The notes under the pieces: generated by a model
Seen by the model: the letters and a program-made list of their open reading frames with translations, nothing else
Told to the model about the DNA's origin: nothing
Databases searched by the model: none
Source of the DNA: UBA10347 sp905182135
Lineage (GTDB): Bacteria; Actinomycetota; Acidimicrobiia; Acidimicrobiales; UBA10347
Assembly: GCA_963925805.1 (NCBI GenBank)
Contig: CAWUSE010000016.1
Location: forward strand, 6,824-70,823
Length of the DNA stretch: 64,000 bases
Reading direction: 5' to 3'
Shown: piece by piece, positions 50,016-58,456 of the stretch
Layout of the letters: each line of letters begins with the position of its first letter
Position numbering within the stretch: position 1 is the first letter of the stretch
Translations under genes and position numbers: made by a program

Positions 50016-50636
50016 ATGCCGCCCGCCCGCAAGATCGCATTCATTGGTTCGCACTCGGTGCGAAAAACCAATGCAGTGCACTCCTTCGCTGGGGCCGTGG
50101 GCCGTAGTGGGCGCAGCGTGGAGGTCGGCCGTGAGGTCGTCCGCTTTAGCCCTCTGGGGCGGAACGAGGGGGCCACGCCCGAGGCACAACTATGGGCGAT
50201 CATGGCCCAAATCCAGCAAGAACTCGAGCTTCGTAACCAGGCTGAAGTACTGGTGGTCGACCGCGCCGTTGTAGACAATTTCGCGTACTTCCTTCGTGTC
50301 ACTGGCGGTGATGACCCATTCGACGTCAAGCCTCTGGTTCGGCGCTGGTCCCAGACCTATGACCTGTATGTACGTCTCCGTCCTGACGTTGCGCTCAAGG
50401 CCGACGGTGTGCGCAGCACCAACGAAAAGTTTCGCAACGAGATCGAAAAGATTTTGGACCTAATCATTCCGAAGTATGTCGATCCCGAAAAGCTGGTTGA
50501 ACTACGAGCTTCGGACATCACCGAAAGTTTCGACTGGGGCGCTCTACTCGAACGATTATGCGGCCCGCTGGGCAATGACAAGCTAGAGCCAAAGATGATT
50601 ACATATGCGCCGACACTCTGGGACTTCGACGCCTAA
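50016..50636 (+). CDS. AAA_28-like ATPase/kinase with altered Walker A
   Basis: A 206-residue P-loop protein resembling the AAA_28 (NadR-like kinase) group. KIAFIGSHSVRKTNAVHSFA is at the Walker A position, but the usual GxxxxGK[ST] reads GSHSVRKT, with arginine where the second glycine should be. The Walker B-like strand is AEVLVVDRAVVDNFAYFLR near 75-95. The C-terminal part (FRNEIEKILDLIIPKY, TLWDFDA) is charged. The family phosphorylates nucleotides or nicotinamide riboside; with this P-loop the activity is doubtful. Its stop overlaps the convergent thioesterase stop by 4 bp. Confidence 0.75.
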   Translation: MPPARKIAFIGSHSVRKTNAVHSFAGAVGRSGRSVEVGREVVRFSPLGRNEGATPEAQLWAIMAQIQQELELRNQAEVLVVDRAVVDNFAYFLRVTGGDDPFDVKPLVRRWSQTYDLYVRLRPDVALKADGVRSTNEKFRNEIEKILDLIIPKYVDPEKLVELRASDITESFDWGALLERLCGPLGNDKLEPKMITYAPTLWDFDA

Positions 50637-51049
50637 CCAATGCGCAGCGTGTTCCCGCGGAAAGTTGCGATCAGCTGTTCATCGGCCGCGGAGCGAATCT
50701 GCACATCGTAGATTCCTACTTTGCCCCGCAGGCTGTGTTCGATAGCTTCAGCGATCAGCACGTCGCCGAGTGCAGCGGCAGCCACGAAGTCGATAGAGGC
50801 GCGGACGGCCATAGACGGGTTACCGCGGCTGTTCCCGGCATAGGACATCGCAACGTCGGCCAGCGTGAACAGGACGCCACCGTGGAGTTGCCCAAGACTT
50901 CCCAGGTGTTGTTTCCCAACGGTCATTGAGACTTCGGCAGTGCCGGCTCCTGCTGAAGTCAGCACAATACCGAGCTCACGCGCGGCGGTGTCAGCGACGT
51001 GTAAACCCTGCACGCGTATCAGTGCTTGCTCATCGTTCGCTGGATCCAT
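50633..51049 (-). CDS. PaaI-family hotdog thioesterase
   Basis: A 138-residue single hotdog-fold acyl-CoA thioesterase. HLGSLGQLHGGVLFTLADVAM contains the conserved HGG with the acidic residue in the long helix, and RASIDFVAAAALGDVLIAEA follows. PaaI-type enzymes hydrolyse hydroxyphenylacetyl-CoA or other aryl/acyl-CoA esters, a role that fits the many CoA-dependent enzymes around. Confidence 0.93.
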   Translation of the reverse strand: MDPANDEQALIRVQGLHVADTAARELGIVLTSAGAGTAEVSMTVGKQHLGSLGQLHGGVLFTLADVAMSYAGNSRGNPSMAVRASIDFVAAAALGDVLIAEAIEHSLRGKVGIYDVQIRSAADEQLIATFRGNTLRIG

Positions 51050-51390
51050 GGCTGAATCGTAGTTCCTGGAGCGTCACCGTTTCTGAGACCAACAGCGCAA
51101 AAGGCCGCTCCTTACACGGCGAGTTCACAGTCGCGGCTCACGAGGCTGCGGGCCGAATCGTTGACTGTTGCCATGGAGCTGTTGGCCATCCGCCCCGCCA
51201 CTATCTCAGGTCTCGGTCAAGGCACAAACCGCACCGGTATCGGCGCCTGCACTACAAAACCCGCAGGTCGTCAACCTCGCCCGACTAACGACACAACTAC
51301 CGCGGGGATTCGTGGAATACGAGCTCGGTCAGAAAAATACATGTCGGACCCTGCCCGCCCAGGGGAGCGAGCCCGTGCCAAGCTAGGCGC
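51050..51390. other. Gene-free stretch of about 340 bp
   Basis: No supported gene. Frames on the plus strand are open for 70-120 codons but mutually inconsistent and without family features. It must hold promoters for the divergent thioesterase and aminotransferase genes; I cannot point to clear boxes. Confidence 0.4.
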
Positions 51391-52599
51391 ATGAGCTTCG
51401 ACATGCTTGCGGCCTTTCGCTCTGACCTCCCTGTTGTTGGTGACGGGTGGAGGCCTCCGCCCGAATACAGCTTCGTCGGCGGTCACAACGACGCAGCGAG
51501 CGTCCCCTTCAGCGGGCTCGCCGAGTCCCTAGTGACGGCTTTGCGTCGAGAGGGGTCGAATCTGGCTTACTACAACCTGGGTGGTTCGCCCCTTGGTTAC
51601 GAACCACTTCGCAGTTTCATCGTTGGCGAACTTGGCGCCCGGGCTGGCATGGCTGGCGGGCCCGATCAGGTCCTAATGGTCTCGGGTTCACTGCAAGCCT
51701 TAGATCTGGTTAACGACGCCATGTTGTCACCCGGCGACACGGTGTTAGTCGAGCAGGCGACCTATGGAGGCATGATCTCGAGGATTGAACGGATGGGTGT
51801 TCGCCATGTTGGCGTGGAGCTTGACGACGGCGGCATTGTTCTTACCCATCTGAGATCGGTTCTAGAGGACCTCGCCTCCGACGGCATCACACCAAAATAC
51901 CTCTACACAATTCCGACGGTCCAGAACCCGACAGGAACCGTCATGCCGCTCGACCGGCGTCAAGCGCTGCTAGCGCTTGCGCGTGAGTATTCGCTCCCGA
52001 TCTTCGAAGATGAGTGCTACGCCGACCTGACTTGGGGCTGCGAACGCCCACCCTCTCTACGAGCGCTCGATGCCGACGGTGGCCAAGTCATCTACTGTGG
52101 CAGCTTCTCGAAGTCGATCGCTCCCGCGTTGAGGGTCGGCTACCTAGTTGCCGACGAGCCTGTCATCCAACAATTATTGGCGCTGAAAACTGATGCTGGT
52201 ACCGGTTCCCTGGAGCAACTCGCACTTGGTGATTACTGCCCGTCGCACTTCACGGCACACGTTGACCGACTTGTCGTGGCACTGAAAATAAAGGCCGACG
52301 CCATGGTCGATGCGGTCCAGCGCGAATTCCGCGGCAAGGTTCACTTGGCGCCGCCCATGGGCGGCATTTATGTCTGGCTCACCTTCCCCGAGGGTACCGA
52401 CACTGACGCTTTGGCACCGGCAGCGAAAGCTGCCGGCATCGAGTTCAACGCTGGTTCTGGATGGTCAAGCGACCCACAATGGGGCAAGCGCCGACTACGT
52501 TTGTGTTTTGGTGCCCCTGATGTGGACACCATTCGTTCTGGGATCGCGGAGCTCGCTCGGGTTTACCGTGCGTCGCAGATGCCCACCACCGCCAGCTGA
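51391..52599 (+). CDS. PLP-dependent aminotransferase class I/II (2-aminoadipate/MocR-like)
   Basis: A 402-residue fold-type I aminotransferase without an N-terminal HTH. YYNLGGSPLGYEPLRSFI, VSGSLQALDLVNDAML, TIPTVQNPTGTVMPLDRRQAL, FEDECYADLTW, and the PLP lysine in CGSFSKSIAPALRVGYLV near 235 are typical of the LysN/KAT2-like group. It would transfer amino groups between 2-oxoglutarate and an aromatic or branched amino acid; specificity is open. Confidence 0.93.
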   Translation: MSFDMLAAFRSDLPVVGDGWRPPPEYSFVGGHNDAASVPFSGLAESLVTALRREGSNLAYYNLGGSPLGYEPLRSFIVGELGARAGMAGGPDQVLMVSGSLQALDLVNDAMLSPGDTVLVEQATYGGMISRIERMGVRHVGVELDDGGIVLTHLRSVLEDLASDGITPKYLYTIPTVQNPTGTVMPLDRRQALLALAREYSLPIFEDECYADLTWGCERPPSLRALDADGGQVIYCGSFSKSIAPALRVGYLVADEPVIQQLLALKTDAGTGSLEQLALGDYCPSHFTAHVDRLVVALKIKADAMVDAVQREFRGKVHLAPPMGGIYVWLTFPEGTDTDALAPAAKAAGIEFNAGSGWSSDPQWGKRRLRLCFGAPDVDTIRSGIAELARVYRASQMPTTAS

Positions 52600-52924
52600 T
52601 TACGAAAATTAGCGCGACCCAATTGGCCAAACAATGGACAGACATCGCAATTGCTCAGCCAGCTCGATTTTGTACCTGCAGCGGTTTGAGGCTGAGCCAC
52701 TGCGGACAGGCCAGGAAGACCTCCCCTACCCCCACGGCAGCAGCTGGCTTCGGCCCGACCCGTGCAGCGATGCGCGATGAGCGACACACATGGGTTGTTC
52801 TACCCAAGTGTCACCCTGGCTTTGTCATGTCGACCGTAGTCCCTATGACTACGAATCGAATCCCCCAAAGCCAAACGCGCGAGTGGCACCCTGTTGTCAT
52901 CAGACAGCTACTACGCACGCTCTC
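52600..52924. other. Spacer of about 325 bp upstream of the candidate selenoprotein gene
   Basis: No gene recognised. It should contain the promoter of the peroxiredoxin-like gene; no convincing -35/-10 pair or strong ribosome site could be picked by eye before ATG 52925. Confidence 0.35.
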
Positions 52925-53506
52925 ATGAGCTACCGATCTGTTGGGCGGCCGCGTGTCGGCAGCTTTGCCCCAGACGTGGTTCTGCACGACGTCTTCGGCG
53001 ATATCTGGCGACTTGACCGACAGAGAGGAAAGTATGTCGTACTTATCTTTCATCGCCATATTCATTGACTGCCATGTGCAGAGCACGTGATTGCGGTTCG
53101 CAATCGATTAGATGAATTTGACACAGACGTTGACGTTGTTGTCGTGACCTTCGCTCAACGCCAGCATGTCCAAGATTACCTGCAACGAATGAGCCAGTTG
53201 CTTTCCACCTCATCTGCGCGCCCACTCGCCTTCCTTATCGACGAGGGTCGCGAGGCATACCGTGCCTATGGACTCGGCCGGGCCTCGACGGCAACCATCT
53301 ATGGATGGCGCGTCTGGGTCCGTTATTGCCAGATCTTGAAATCCCGGGGCAGTGACGCCTTGCAGCCTCCGACCGAGGACACAAACCAACTCGGGGGCGA
53401 CTTCGTTATTGACCCCAGTGGCACACTGATCTACGCGCGTTGGAGCCGTGGGCCCGCAGACCGTCCGCCAGTCACCCACCTCGTCGCCGCAACACGGCGT
53501 CGATAG
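52925..53506 (+). CDS. Candidate selenoprotein: PRXL2/AhpC-TSA_2-like peroxiredoxin-like protein with in-frame TGA
   Basis: Reading TGA 53066-53068 as selenocysteine gives a 193-residue thioredoxin-fold protein with Sec at residue 48. Before it: GSFAPDVVLHDVFGDIW and GKYVVLIFHRHIH. After it: LPCAEHVIAVRNRLDEF, VVVVTFAQRQHVQDYL, LAFLIDEGREAYRAYGLGR, and the family tail GGDFVIDPSGTLIYARWSRG with PADRPP. The TGA falls exactly on the first cysteine of the CxxC motif in cysteine homologues, giving U-L-P-C, and a SECIS-like hairpin follows. Families of this fold (SelU, SelL, other Prx-like proteins) are known selenoproteins. Standard gene finders would split it into two genes. The alternative is a recent nonsense mutation, which must be kept open because other genes here are decayed. 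It is followed by the GntR gene 70 bp downstream. Confidence 0.75.
53089..53105 (+). promoter_or_regulatory. Putative bacterial SECIS element
   Basis: A perfect 7-bp stem, GATTGCG and CGCAATC, encloses the 3-nt loop GTT; one T-G wobble pair can extend it. The loop begins with G and starts 28 nt after the TGA (27 nt between). Published bacterial SECIS models ask for a loop of 3-14 nt with a G in its first two positions, 16-37 nt after the UGA, on a stem of at least four pairs. All are met. It lies inside the coding sequence, as bacterial SECIS elements do. Confidence 0.7.
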
Positions 53507-53576
53507 TGTTACGCAGCAGATCGAACCAAACCACACATTCAGTCCTAATAGATCTAAAGTACGGATATTATGCCGC

Positions 53577-54338
53577 ATGCCTGCTCAACCACTTGATCGC
53601 ACCAACCCACTCCCCCTGTGGGCCCAGCTTGAGGTTGACCTCAAAAGCCGGCTCGCCAACGGAGACTTCGACGACGGCGCTTTTCCCACCGACCTGATAC
53701 TCACCCACGAGTACCACGTGAGCCGCCACACGGTTCGAGAGGCAATCCGCCATCTCAACAAGACAGGCGTCCTAAAACGAGAGCGAGGACGCGGCACCGT
53801 GGTCAATCGCGCCGAGTTCGAGCAGTCACTCGGCACGCTGTACAGCTTGTTTCAGTCCATCGAATCAAATGGAGTTGAACAGACCAGCGAAGTACTCGAA
53901 CTCGGCATCGTGCAAAATGCTCTGGCCGCCTCCCATCTTAAGGTCGAGGAGAACGCCGACTTAGTCCTACTGGCCCGACTTCGACTTGCCGGTGGCGCAC
54001 CTCTGGCACTTGACCGGGCATGGCTTCCACGCGCCATTGCCGAGCCACTACTCGATGCGGACTGGGCGCACACCGCCCTGTACTCCGAATTACGCAAGAT
54101 CGGCTCCCCGGTGCCGACACAAGGGTGGGAACGGTTGACACCAATCCACCCCACTGCAGCGGACCGGGCCAAGCTCGATATTGCGAAGAGCGACGCCGCT
54201 TTCTATCTCGAACGATTGGGCTCTCACGGCGAGCAGCCCATCGAATGGCGAACAACCGTAATTCGGGGTGACCGATTCCGCTTCGTCACCGACTGGACGT
54301 CAGGTACAGCGACCGCTCTTCGCCCTTCCGCAACCTAA
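53577..54338 (+). CDS. GntR-family regulator with UTRA domain (HutC subfamily)
   Basis: A 253-residue regulator from ATG 53577. The winged helix is in residues 10-75 (LPLWAQLEVDLKSRL, EYHVSRHTVREAIRHLNKTG, RERGRGTVV). The rest is a UTRA ligand-binding domain (LARLRLAGGAPLALDRAWLP, and AAFYLERLGSHGEQPIEWRT-type strand). It lies between the candidate selenoprotein gene and the persulfide dioxygenase gene, and a palindrome suited to a GntR dimer is just downstream, so I infer that it controls one or both. Confidence 0.93.
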   Translation: MPAQPLDRTNPLPLWAQLEVDLKSRLANGDFDDGAFPTDLILTHEYHVSRHTVREAIRHLNKTGVLKRERGRGTVVNRAEFEQSLGTLYSLFQSIESNGVEQTSEVLELGIVQNALAASHLKVEENADLVLLARLRLAGGAPLALDRAWLPRAIAEPLLDADWAHTALYSELRKIGSPVPTQGWERLTPIHPTAADRAKLDIAKSDAAFYLERLGSHGEQPIEWRTTVIRGDRFRFVTDWTSGTATALRPSAT

Positions 54339-54379
54339 GCCAGATTCGCTCGCCAAAACGGCCTCCCAACACATTTGAC

Positions 54380-54415
54380 TTGCATCATTCTGTAATGTCC
54401 GTATAATCGGACATT
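54380..54415 (+). promoter_or_regulatory. Promoter with overlapping GntR-type operator
   Basis: The 8-bp arms AATGTCCG (54394-54401) and CGGACATT (54408-54415) are exact inverted repeats separated by TATAAT (54402-54407), which is a perfect -10 box. TTGCAT at 54380-54385, 16 bp upstream, can serve as -35. Binding of a dimer to the palindrome would cover the -10 box, so repression is expected. The GntR/UTRA protein encoded just upstream is the likely ligand-responsive repressor. Confidence 0.7.
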
Positions 54416-54543
54416 GAAGTCTAGACAAGCATCACGATTCGTTCGTCGCCATCATGTCGATTTTACTGCGCAGATCACTTGTATCTGATCGCTCGATAGG
54501 CGCCACCTCGTCGTGGCTAGTAACCGTTGCGGAAGGCCCACCA

Positions 54544-55941
54544 ATGATCTTTGAACAGCACTATCTGGAATGCCTGTCACAAGCGTCTTATTTCATTGGT
54601 GACGAGTCCACTGGCCGAGCAATCGTGGTCGACCCTCGCCGTGACATCGCGCCTTACATCGCTTCAGCAGCCGAACATGGCATGACGATCGAACTCGTTC
54701 TAGAGACCCACTTCCATGCTGACTTCCTGTCAGGCCATCTCGAACTAGCAGCCGCCACCGGCGCGTCAATTGCCTATGGCGATGTCGCTGAACCCGAGTT
54801 CGAAGCGCTCAAACTTGGCCATGGCGAACGTATCTCACTTGGCATTGTCGAACTAGAGATCCGTCATACCCCGGGCCACACCCCTGAATCCGTCAGCATC
54901 GTAGTGTTCGAGAACTCCGAAGATGCAGTCCCCTATGGCGTGCTCACTGGTGACACCATGTTTATCGGTGATGTTGGCCGCCCTGATTTGTTGTCGTCCA
55001 AAGGCGTGACCAAGGAAGAACTCGCCAGCTCACTCTATGACTCTCTGCATGAGCAGCTACTCACCCTGCCGGACGAGACCCGGCTCTACCCGGGCCACGG
55101 TGCAGGCAGCGCGTGCGGTAAAAACCTCTCGACAGATACCTCATGTTCGATCGGGACACAACGCCAGACCAACTATGCACTGCAGCCCATGCCGAAGGCA
55201 GACTTCATCGATGTTGTCACCCAAGGCCAGACGGCTCCTCCGGCTTACTTCAGCTACGACGCCGCGTTGAACAAGGCAATCCGCCCCTTGTTCGATGAGA
55301 ACGTCACACCACCGCCGATGCATCTCGACACCGTCTTGGACGCGCAACGAACCGGCGCAATCGTTCTGGACTCTCGGTCGCCCGAAGATTACGCCGCAGG
55401 ACACTTAGCTGGCTCAATCAATGTTGGGCTTGCTGGGCGATACTCCGAGTTCGTGGGTGGCATCATCACCGCCGATTCAGCGATCGTCCTTGTCACCGAC
55501 GAGGGCCTTGAAGCCGAATCTACTACTCGACTTGGCCGAATCGGCTTCGACGACGTACTGGGCTATCTGGCCGCGCCCCTGCAAACATTCGGTTCCTCGC
55601 CCGACCATGTCGTGCGCAGTTCACGCATTGACGTCGCTGCAGCAAACACAGCATTAGGCGATGTCGCTAATCTCCAACTCATCGACGTGCGTCAGCCTGG
55701 CGAAACAGCCGACGGAGTCATCCAAGACGCACGACTCATTCCGCTCACGCAGCTAAGCGAGCGGATCCGCGAGCTAGATCCTGAACGGCCGACACTTGTC
55801 TACTGCGCCGGTGGCTTCCGTTCGATGATCGCATCCAGCAAGCTCGAACGCGAAGGTTTCACCGATGTCACCGATCTACTTGGCGGCTACGCCGCATGGA
55901 CCGACGCGAAGCAACCCGTCGTCGTCCCCGCAGCCGTCTAG
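54544..55941 (+). CDS. Persulfide dioxygenase-rhodanese fusion (MBL fold)
   Basis: A 465-residue protein from ATG 54544, which has GGAAGG 8 nt upstream; the 30 codons before it are not family-like. Residues 1-240 are an ETHE1-type metallo-beta-lactamase domain: LETHFHADFLSGHLEL, RHTPGHTPES, GDTMFIGDVGRPDL and LYPGHGAGS. Two rhodanese domains follow; the first (VLDSRSPEDYAAGHLAGSIN) lacks the active cysteine, the second has it in VYCAGGFRSM. Such proteins oxidise glutathione or other thiol persulfides to sulfite and move sulfane sulfur. The operator-promoter 130 bp upstream suggests induction by sulfide or a related signal. Confidence 0.93.
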   Translation: MIFEQHYLECLSQASYFIGDESTGRAIVVDPRRDIAPYIASAAEHGMTIELVLETHFHADFLSGHLELAAATGASIAYGDVAEPEFEALKLGHGERISLGIVELEIRHTPGHTPESVSIVVFENSEDAVPYGVLTGDTMFIGDVGRPDLLSSKGVTKEELASSLYDSLHEQLLTLPDETRLYPGHGAGSACGKNLSTDTSCSIGTQRQTNYALQPMPKADFIDVVTQGQTAPPAYFSYDAALNKAIRPLFDENVTPPPMHLDTVLDAQRTGAIVLDSRSPEDYAAGHLAGSINVGLAGRYSEFVGGIITADSAIVLVTDEGLEAESTTRLGRIGFDDVLGYLAAPLQTFGSSPDHVVRSSRIDVAAANTALGDVANLQLIDVRQPGETADGVIQDARLIPLTQLSERIRELDPERPTLVYCAGGFRSMIASSKLEREGFTDVTDLLGGYAAWTDAKQPVVVPAAV

Positions 55942-56363
55942 AGCGCAATCCCGGCGCGGTCGACAGCGGCTTCACGTTTATCACGACGTCGCGAGGTCGT
56001 CTCGCGGTGTTTTACCCGCCACCCGAGATCAGTCTTAACCACCGTGTCGTAATACGACGCCGTGCCAGTCTTACCTTGCCCCAACAACGCGACGATACGA
56101 AAGCGCAGATCCGCTCCTTCGTCAGTCGCTGTGACGTAGACATTGGTCATCATGTGCGTTCGTGGGTGTGCCGCTTCTTCTTCCATAAAACTGACGATGT
56201 CGTCGATACCCGTCAGCACTCGAGAGCCGACCCCCGTCAGATCGAAGACGGCATCCTCGGTAAAAATAGTCCGTAGCTGGTCCCAATTGCGGTCGTCAAT
56301 CGAATCGCCATACCGCCCCGGGATCTCGCATAAATCGAGACGATCTTCAAGAGTGAGTTCCAT
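55938..56363 (-). CDS. SnoaL-like/NTF2-fold protein
   Basis: A 141-residue protein of the nuclear transport factor 2 fold. LTLEDRLDLCEIPGRYGDSIDDRNWDQL at the N-terminus with IFTEDAVFDLTGVG, then ASYYDTVVKTDLGWRVKHRE, is the SnoaL_4-type pattern seen in dehydratase- or ring-hydroxylating-beta-subunit-like proteins. ATG 56363 is preferred; CAGGA is just upstream. It overlaps the convergent dioxygenase stop by 4 bp (CTAG). Confidence 0.88.
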   Translation of the reverse strand: MELTLEDRLDLCEIPGRYGDSIDDRNWDQLRTIFTEDAVFDLTGVGSRVLTGIDDIVSFMEEEAAHPRTHMMTNVYVTATDEGADLRFRIVALLGQGKTGTASYYDTVVKTDLGWRVKHRETTSRRRDKREAAVDRAGIAL

Positions 56364-56384
56364 AGTCCTGAGCTTACGCCCCAC

Positions 56385-56640
56385 AAGCAGGTGTGACCTA
56401 TATCACTCACTCTGTAAAGCGGTAAACAAGCCGTGTCTGAACCCGTGGCGCCTGTGATTTTGACCGTTGGCAGATCAACAAATGCACTGATCACCAGGCA
56501 TGTCAGCTTCGCTCCTTCAACACTGAAGGTACCGGCCTGGTTCCTTAGGTTCGTCCGACAACATGCCACGTGCTGCGCGCACACCGCTGCCTGCAACTAG
56601 GAACTGCTGCCCCACCCAGAACTTGCGCGAGACTGGCTGA
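56385..56640. other. Spacer, nothing recognised
   Basis: About 255 bp. On the minus strand NLRNQAGTFSVEGAKLT has protein-like composition but no recognisable family; it may be debris. No clear promoter or terminator. Confidence 0.3.
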
Positions 56641-57987
56641 ATGCAAATCGATCCCACCCGCACCGCTGGCGCCACAGAACTATTGCAGACCATGATTCGT
56701 AACGAGTGTGTTAACGACGGCACGCTGGAGTCCGGCGACGAGATCCGCAACAGCGATCTACTCGAGACGTACCTGGAAGGTTCGGGCCTTGATTGCCAGC
56801 ACTACGACTCGGCACCCGGCCGACGCTCGATCGTGTCACGTATCGAAGGAAGCGACCCTGATGCACCATCGCTGTGCCTGATGGGCCATACCGACGTCGT
56901 TCCCGTCACTCCGTCAGGGTGGAGCCGTGACCCATTCGCTGGCGAACTGATCGACGGCGAAGTCTGGGGGCGAGGCGCTATCGACATGCTCAGCCAGACC
57001 GCTGCGATGGCCGTGGCTTTCAAGCATTTGGCAACCACCGGATTTCAGCCGAAGGGTGATCTGATCTTTTTTGGCGTCGCTGACGAGGAAGCGGGTGGCA
57101 ATTGGGGCGCTCGCTGGATGATCGACAACAATCTCGATGCCGTGAAGGCCGACTATGTCATCACCGAGTGGGGCGGCGTTCCGAGTGAGACACCCAATGG
57201 TATGGCACTCACGCTGAACGTTGCCGAGAAGGGTGTTGCCTGGCAGCGACTCAAGCTCAAAGGCACACCAAGCCATGGCTCGATGCCGTGGGGCGCCGAC
57301 AATGCCCTGATCAAGGCTGCCGAAGTCGTACGCCGTCTAGCCGAGTATCGACCAACGCCTGACATCCACAATCTGTGGCGCGAACTGGTCAAGAACCTTC
57401 ACTTCGACGCCGATACCAAAGATGCCATGCTCGACCCAGATCGGCTCGACGACGCACTCGCCGGACTTGACGATCAGATGCACGCGCGTACACTTCATGC
57501 CTGCTCACACACAACGTTTAGTCCCAACGTGGTGCACGGTGGGTCAAAGACCAACACGGTGCCCGACGAGGTCATCGTCGAAGTAGATATTCGCACCCTG
57601 CCCGGCGAAACGCCCGAGGACATTCAGCAACACCTACGAACGGCACTGGGCGAGGCGCTGTACAACGAGGTCGAGGTCGAGCCAATCCACCTCGATATGG
57701 CGACGGCCTCGCCGCTCGACACCCCTCTGTGGGACGTCCTGAGTGGCATTATGAAGTCCGCTCACCCCGGGGCCCATATTCAACCCTCGCTCATCACCGG
57801 TGGCACCGACGCTCGCTTCTACCGCGCCGCAGGCTCGGTCGCCTATGGCGCTTCGCTTTTCTCAGCCGGCATGCGGGCCGAAGTGTTCGCCGATCGGTTC
57901 CACGGCAACGACGAACGCATCGATGTCGAGTCAATCGGTCTGACAACCGAACTCTTCGTCGAGGCGTCCAAACAGATGCTCACCTAA
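56641..57987 (+). CDS. M20/M25/M40 family metallopeptidase
   Basis: A 448-residue zinc-dependent exopeptidase or amidohydrolase. LCLMGHTDVVPV carries the HxD metal ligands near 82, GRGAIDMLSQ the bridging aspartate, GVADEEAGGNWG the catalytic glutamate pair near 140, and the lid domain follows (KLKGTPSHGSMPWG, HGGSKTNTVPDEVIVEVDIR). Similar to ArgE/DapE/carboxypeptidase G2-like proteins; could cleave dipeptides, N-acyl amino acids or carbamoyl amino acids. It has no signal peptide. Confidence 0.93.
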   Translation: MQIDPTRTAGATELLQTMIRNECVNDGTLESGDEIRNSDLLETYLEGSGLDCQHYDSAPGRRSIVSRIEGSDPDAPSLCLMGHTDVVPVTPSGWSRDPFAGELIDGEVWGRGAIDMLSQTAAMAVAFKHLATTGFQPKGDLIFFGVADEEAGGNWGARWMIDNNLDAVKADYVITEWGGVPSETPNGMALTLNVAEKGVAWQRLKLKGTPSHGSMPWGADNALIKAAEVVRRLAEYRPTPDIHNLWRELVKNLHFDADTKDAMLDPDRLDDALAGLDDQMHARTLHACSHTTFSPNVVHGGSKTNTVPDEVIVEVDIRTLPGETPEDIQQHLRTALGEALYNEVEVEPIHLDMATASPLDTPLWDVLSGIMKSAHPGAHIQPSLITGGTDARFYRAAGSVAYGASLFSAGMRAEVFADRFHGNDERIDVESIGLTTELFVEASKQMLT

Positions 57988-58397
57988 CCCGCTTGAGAAG
58001 CTTAAAAAACACATGTCCCACGTCGGACAAGAGTCCCCTGGAAGCCGCCGCGTTGATACGCGTTGTTGACGCGACCCAATGACAACAAAGGGTTTACGCC
58101 TTCGGCAACATGGACGTTCGGTAAGCACTTGAGCAGTGCCGATAAGGCCTTTACTGCTATGTCTCGAGTGAGTCCGCAGCCATATCTCGGAGCATCGCAG
58201 AGAACAACCGGAGGTTCACAAGACCGGACGACAGCGCATCAAGGTCTATCTCACGCAGCGATACAGGAACGTCGCCTACTGCAGTACCGAGCTATGCATA
58301 ACCCGATCGCATTGGGCAACGACGGCGACGAGTGCACTTTGGCCTCGATATTGCCGCCTTTTTGCGCTAACACCGATCAATACTTACCCCCAAAACG
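57988..58397. other. Gene-free stretch of about 410 bp
   Basis: No supported gene. Open frames on the plus strand are long but lack family features and a ribosome site. The terminator of the minus-strand LPNTG gene lies at the right edge. Confidence 0.4.
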
Positions 58398-58434
58398 GCG
58401 AACGGCCCGCCTCGGTTCGAGGCGGGCCGTTCGC
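58398..58434 (-). terminator. Strong hairpin terminator
   Basis: A perfect 17-bp stem (58398-58414 with 58418-58434) and a GTT loop. On the minus strand it is followed by TTTT. It lies 23 bp after the stop of the LPNTG protein gene and is its terminator. Confidence 0.85.
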
Positions 58435-58456
58435 TGTATCAAATATCGAGTTGGGA

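Noticed and set aside
54454..54543. Longer start of the persulfide dioxygenase at ATG 54454
   Set aside because: ATG 54544 has a good ribosome site (GGAAGG) and matches the family N-terminus; the upstream 30 codons are not conserved-looking.
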